Origin: Priestia koreensis
GTDB lineage: Bacteria > Bacillota > Bacilli > Bacillales > Bacillaceae_H
Length of the DNA stretch: 64,000 bases
Direction: 5' to 3'
Assembly (NCBI RefSeq): GCF_001274935.1
Contig: NZ_LILC01000019.1
Location: forward strand, 124,001 to 188,000
The first letter of the stretch is position 1. The number at the start of each line of letters is the position of its first letter. This document shows, one piece after another, positions 60,567-64,000 of this stretch. Both the position numbers and the translations under genes were made by a program. The notes below the pieces were generated by a model. The model searched no databases, had not been told where the DNA came from, and was given only the letters and a program-made list of their open reading frames with translations.

Positions 60567-62177
60567 TTGAGTTTTTACTTAACAATAGAGGAAGTGCTCC
60601 AAAGAAACCATTTTTCTTGTAGTGAAGTTGTTGCAGGGGAAAATGGACTCCATCGGTTCATAAAATGGGTACATGTCATGGAGGTTACAGAAGTAAAAAG
60701 TCTTCTGCGTGGTCATGAGCTTATTTTGTCAACAGGCATTGGGTGGGGTGGAAATCTTGACCATCTTCGCTATTTTGTACAGCAGCTCATTGATATTGAT
60801 GCAGCAGGTCTTTGTATTGAACTTGGTCCTTATATGCCTGACATTCCGGACGAAATTAAAGGAATGGCTGATGCCTATGGTTTTCCTATTATTGTTTTTC
60901 ACAAAGAAGTTCCGTTTATTGAAATTACTCAAGACTTACATGCGCTTCTTGTTAATCAACATTACGAAACGATCTCCAAATTAGAAAACTACTCGCAAAA
61001 TTTGCAAAAGTTAATGCTAGACGTCCATGATGTCGAGCCAATTCTAGACTTTCTTCATCAGCATACGAATGTGCAAGTTGTGATGAAGCTTCACAGTGGG
61101 GCGATTTACTGCGCTCCTGATCTGCCTTTTTTATCGAAACAAAATTTGCTTCGCACCCTAGATGAAAAGGACGATCATCCTTCCGTTATTCAACAATCAA
61201 TACAAGTGTTACAAAAAGAACATGCGCGTTTGTATGTCATTTTCCCCTCTGCTCGTTATCGAAGTGAGCTAGAGTTATTATTGTTAGACCGAACAGCCGT
61301 TGCGCTTGCACAGCAGTTTTTACGTGAGTTGTACGTCACAGAAAAAAAGCAGGTACATGAAACGGAGTGGATGAGGCGCTGGTTAGAGCAAGACTTGACG
61401 AAAGAAGATATCTACTACTATATCGGTGAATCGTCTAGTAAAAGTAAGATTAAGGGAGTAACCATTGCCGTTTGTACATACGAATATGCGTCTGAGCAAC
61501 AGGATTTGGATCTCGTTTATCTTCAGCTTCTGCTCCGAAATACGTTTGAACAGCAAGGGTTTCGTCTCTTTATTACCGTGTATAAAAACCAAGCCGTCTG
61601 TATTCTCTTAAATCAACGTGAGGGCAAGACGTTGAAAAAACGTATCATGGATGGATTTATGCGCTTTTTATCGAATGACTATAAGCGAATTCCTAAGTTA
61701 GCCGTAGAGTCCATTGGTGTAGGTCAGCACGTGGAAAAACTAGAGGATGTTCATAAAAGCTATGAAACGGCCATTGAAACGCTCCGAATTCAGCAACAGT
61801 TATGTAGCGAGGAGTGTATTCATTTTTATGAGGAGCTCCACATGTATCGTATTATTTCACTCGTGCAACAGCATCGTGATTTACGAGATGTCATTATGGA
61901 GTACTTAGCTCCTGTTTTGGAATACGATCAGCAGTTCAATACCAAGCTATTGGATACGCTAAAAGTCTATTTGGCTTGCAACGGATCGAAAAAAGAGACG
62001 GCTAAACAGCTATTCGTCGTGAGGCAAACGCTCTATCATCGTATTGAAAAGCTAGAGAGATTGCTAGGATCTGATTTTATGGAATCGGAAAAACGCATGG
62101 CGATTGAGTTCATGTTAAAAGCCTATGATTATTTGTTTGGACAGCGAACATCAGAAAAAATCTCCTATGAACTCTAG
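60567..62177 (+). CDS. PucR-family transcriptional regulator
   Basis: A 536-aa regulator: N-terminal PucR domain (about 1-125, SLLRGHELILSTGIGWG), a central CdaR/GGDEF-like domain (about 280-415), and a C-terminal PucR-type helix-turn-helix (LACNGSKKETAKQLFVVRQ, then TLYHRIEKLERLLG). Relatives control purine, hydantoin and amino acid degradation. Its place between the pyrimidine operon and the beta-alanine genes makes it their probable activator. TTG start at 60567 with GGGGTG 8 nt upstream; no nearby ATG in frame fits. TATAAT at 60528-60533 may be its -10. Confidence 0.9.
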   Translation: MSFYLTIEEVLQRNHFSCSEVVAGENGLHRFIKWVHVMEVTEVKSLLRGHELILSTGIGWGGNLDHLRYFVQQLIDIDAAGLCIELGPYMPDIPDEIKGMADAYGFPIIVFHKEVPFIEITQDLHALLVNQHYETISKLENYSQNLQKLMLDVHDVEPILDFLHQHTNVQVVMKLHSGAIYCAPDLPFLSKQNLLRTLDEKDDHPSVIQQSIQVLQKEHARLYVIFPSARYRSELELLLLDRTAVALAQQFLRELYVTEKKQVHETEWMRRWLEQDLTKEDIYYYIGESSSKSKIKGVTIAVCTYEYASEQQDLDLVYLQLLLRNTFEQQGFRLFITVYKNQAVCILLNQREGKTLKKRIMDGFMRFLSNDYKRIPKLAVESIGVGQHVEKLEDVHKSYETAIETLRIQQQLCSEECIHFYEELHMYRIISLVQQHRDLRDVIMEYLAPVLEYDQQFNTKLLDTLKVYLACNGSKKETAKQLFVVRQTLYHRIEKLERLLGSDFMESEKRMAIEFMLKAYDYLFGQRTSEKISYEL

Positions 62178-62185
62178 TGAAAGGT

Positions 62186-62214
62186 GCTCTAATCATATGA
62201 TTAGAGCTTTTTTT
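62186..62214 (+). terminator. Terminator after the PucR-type gene
   Basis: GCTCTAATCA (62186-62195) and TGATTAGAGC (62198-62207) form a perfect palindromic stem, followed by seven T. Confidence 0.9.
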
Positions 62215-62352
62215 CATTTTTACAGATGGAAGGAGAGAGTTCATTACGCAAAGTGTGGAATTGTCATCGGAAGTTTTGTTACAAAGTGTCTAATGTAAAG
62301 GGATTCAAAATCATCCATAATGATACACAATATCATATAAGGGGGAGAAAAA

Positions 62353-63822
62353 ATGGCAACGGTCGATCAACAAACGACAGTATTAAAAAATTATATTAAC
62401 GGTGAGTGGATAGAATCAACGAGTAGCCAAACGCAAGAAGTCATTAATCCTGCTGATCGAAGCGTGTTAGCGCTTGTGCCCATTTCTACGAAAGAGGATG
62501 TCGAACAAGCAGTAGCGTCTGCGAAAGAAGCATTCAAAACGTGGCGTACAACGCCATCTCCTAAACGAGCGCGCGTAATGTTTGAGTTCCATCATTTGCT
62601 TACAAAGGAACATGAAAAGCTTGCACAGCTAATTGTCCAGGAAAACGGAAAAGCATTCAAAGAAGCCTATGGCGAAGTACAGCGTGGCATTGAATGCGTT
62701 GAATTTGCAGCAGGTGCTCCGACACTGTTAATGGGAGAGTCGCTCAATAATATTGCAGAAGAAATCGATTCAGAAATGTACCGCTATCCTGTCGGTGTTG
62801 TAGGGGGCATCACGCCGTTTAATTTCCCAATGATGGTGCCACTCTGGATGTTCCCGTTAGCGGTTGCATGTGGAAATACGTTTGTGTTAAAGCCGTCTGA
62901 ACGAACACCACTGCTAGCAAATCGCTTAGCTGAATTATTTACGCAGGCAGGAGCTCCAAACGGCGTATTAAACGTGGTACACGGTGCACATGATGTTGTA
63001 AATGGGCTTCTTCAGCATCAAGATGTAAAAGCGATTTCTTTTGTCGGCTCACAGCCTGTTGCCAAATACGTGTACGAAGAAGCTGCTTCAAAGGGTAAAC
63101 GCGTTCAGGCGCTCTCAGGTGCTAAAAATCATCATATCGTCATGCCAGACTGTAACCTTGATCACGCTGTTCAGCACGTTCTCTCCTCCGCTTATGGCAG
63201 TGCAGGTCAGCGTTGTATGGCATGTAGTGCGGTCGTATTGGTTGGAGATGTAGGCGATACGTTTGTTCAAAAGCTAAAGCAAAAGGCGGATGAACTAACG
63301 ATTGGAGACGGAATGGATGATGAGGTACTGCTAACGGCAGTGATTCGGGAACAGCATCGTGCGAAAGCCGTTCAATATATTGAAAAAGGAATTGAAGAAG
63401 GAGCGGTGCTCGTAAGGGATGGTCGCCCTGAGATGGAGCAGATGTCAGACGGAAACTTCCTGGGAGCAACGGTGTTTGACCACGTAGAGCCGCACATGAC
63501 AATCGCGAAGGAAGAAATCTTTGCACCCGTATTAAGTTTACTGAGAGCAGAGAATTTAGATCAAGCGCTCGAATATATTGAGAAGTCACCGTTTGGAAAT
63601 GGGGCAACAATTTACACAAAAGATGCCAAAGCAATTCGTCAGTTCCGTGAAGAGGCGGATGCTGGAATGCTAGGTGTAAACGTAGGAGTACCTGCAACAA
63701 TGGCATTTTTCCCGTTTTCAGGATGGAAAAATTCGTTTTACGGCGACCTGCACGTAAATGGAAAAGACGGACTTAATTTTTATACGCGTAAAAAAATGAT
63801 TACAACACGCTTCGATTTCTAA
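62353..63822 (+). CDS. mmsA: (Methyl)malonate-semialdehyde dehydrogenase, CoA-acylating
   Basis: A 489-aa aldehyde dehydrogenase that converts malonate semialdehyde to acetyl-CoA and methylmalonate semialdehyde to propionyl-CoA, with CO2 and NADH. Characteristic of the MMSDH subfamily are [19 protein letters not shown], catalytic Cys in [13 protein letters not shown] and [13 protein letters not shown]. In this context it should process the products of beta-alanine and beta-aminoisobutyrate transamination; IolA of inositol degradation is the same family. RBS AAGGGGGAG lies 7 nt before the ATG. The aminotransferase gene follows after 23 nt. Confidence 0.92.
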   Translation: MATVDQQTTVLKNYINGEWIESTSSQTQEVINPADRSVLALVPISTKEDVEQAVASAKEAFKTWRTTPSPKRARVMFEFHHLLTKEHEKLAQLIVQENGKAFKEAYGEVQRGIECVEFAAGAPTLLMGESLNNIAEEIDSEMYRYPVGVVGGITPFNFPMMVPLWMFPLAVACGNTFVLKPSERTPLLANRLAELFTQAGAPNGVLNVVHGAHDVVNGLLQHQDVKAISFVGSQPVAKYVYEEAASKGKRVQALSGAKNHHIVMPDCNLDHAVQHVLSSAYGSAGQRCMACSAVVLVGDVGDTFVQKLKQKADELTIGDGMDDEVLLTAVIREQHRAKAVQYIEKGIEEGAVLVRDGRPEMEQMSDGNFLGATVFDHVEPHMTIAKEEIFAPVLSLLRAENLDQALEYIEKSPFGNGATIYTKDAKAIRQFREEADAGMLGVNVGVPATMAFFPFSGWKNSFYGDLHVNGKDGLNFYTRKKMITTRFDF

Positions 63823-63845
63823 GCAGACGAGAGGAGAAGAACGAC

Positions 63846-64000
63846 ATGAAGATCAATCAAGAGGAAGCATTGCTAGCAAAAGACGAAAAGTATCTGTGGC
63901 ATTCGATGAAACCATATAGTCCTGATTCCACAATGGTGGTGGAAAAGGCATCTGGTGCCTGGATAACAGACCATGAAGGAAAAAAATACTTAGATGGCAT
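63846..64000 (+). CDS. Class III omega-aminotransferase, N-terminal part (3' end outside window)
   Basis: ATG at 63846 follows GAGGAGAAG by 8 nt and the frame is open to the right edge (51 complete codons). The N-terminus (ALLAKDEKYLWHSMKPY, then GAWITDHEGKKYLDG) is that of class III PLP aminotransferases such as beta-alanine:pyruvate transaminase. That fits the operon: it would transaminate beta-alanine and beta-aminoisobutyrate for MmsA. The PLP-binding Lys lies outside the window, so substrate assignment is from context. Confidence 0.8.
   Translation, partial: MKINQEEALLAKDEKYLWHSMKPYSPDSTMVVEKASGAWITDHEGKKYLDG

Noticed and set aside
1..64000. tRNA or rRNA genes, CRISPR arrays, transposases, integrases, attachment sites
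   Set aside because: None was recognised on either strand; the region is core chromosome with conserved Bacillus order, apart from gene replacements noted above.

Overview
The window is chromosomal DNA from an endospore-forming member of the Bacillaceae. It carries the whole spoIIIA operon, spoIVB and spo0A. From the 3' end of lipM to yqjE its gene order largely follows the yqhM-to-yqjE segment of Bacillus subtilis. Base composition is moderately AT-rich, ribosome-binding sites are strong GGAGG types, and TTG and GTG starts are common. No rRNA or tRNA gene, CRISPR array, insertion sequence or prophage was seen. I cannot fix the genus.

Layout. 1-9.9 kb: end of lipM, a B12-dependent ribonucleotide reductase (nrdJ) sitting between lipM and mntR, mntR, the yqhO/P/Q/R group, aroQ, a proline peptidase, efp and yqhV. 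9.9-15.1 kb: spoIIIAA-AH behind a near-consensus sigma-E promoter. 15.2-20.9 kb: accB-accC-yqhY, then nusB-xseA-xseB-ispA, without the folD gene found between nusB and xseA in B. subtilis. 20.9-29.2 kb: a 437-nt gap with signs of a small RNA and a structured leader, then dxs, tlyA-like yqxC, argR/ahrC, recN, spoIVB and spo0A. 29.3-30.6 kb: two small minus-strand genes around a glycerophosphodiesterase gene. 30.7-46.3 kb: bkdR and a sigma-54-driven branched-chain keto acid operon (ptb-bcd-buk-lpdV-bkdAA-bkdAB-bkdB), followed by methylmalonyl-CoA mutase (mutA-mutB) and its GTPase chaperone meaB. 46.4-54.6 kb: brxB, an arginine-type ABC transporter behind a structured leader, yqjA, yqjB, a 31-codon Prli42-like gene, methylmalonyl-CoA epimerase, a carboxyltransferase and a PepT-like peptidase. 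54.7-64 kb: a reductive pyrimidine-degradation operon behind a perfect cre site, a PucR-type regulator, (methyl)malonate-semialdehyde dehydrogenase and the start of an omega-aminotransferase gene.

How it fits together. Valine and isoleucine (through Bkd) and thymine (through the dihydropyrimidine route and semialdehyde dehydrogenase) all yield propionyl-CoA. The carboxyltransferase, epimerase and B12-dependent mutase then carry propionyl-CoA to succinyl-CoA. B. subtilis keeps the mmg methylcitrate operon near bkd; here that operon is absent and the methylmalonyl route follows bkd instead. With nrdJ, this points to heavy reliance on adenosylcobalamin.

The least explained signals are non-coding: the promoter-terminator unit and hairpin leader before dxs, the multi-hairpin leader before the arginine-type transporter, a 22-bp palindrome of two Spo0A-like boxes before the epimerase gene, paired BkdR-type sites flanking bkdR, and a long hairpin after nrdJ. 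No clearly new protein system is visible. All regulatory assignments are pattern reading without database searches.
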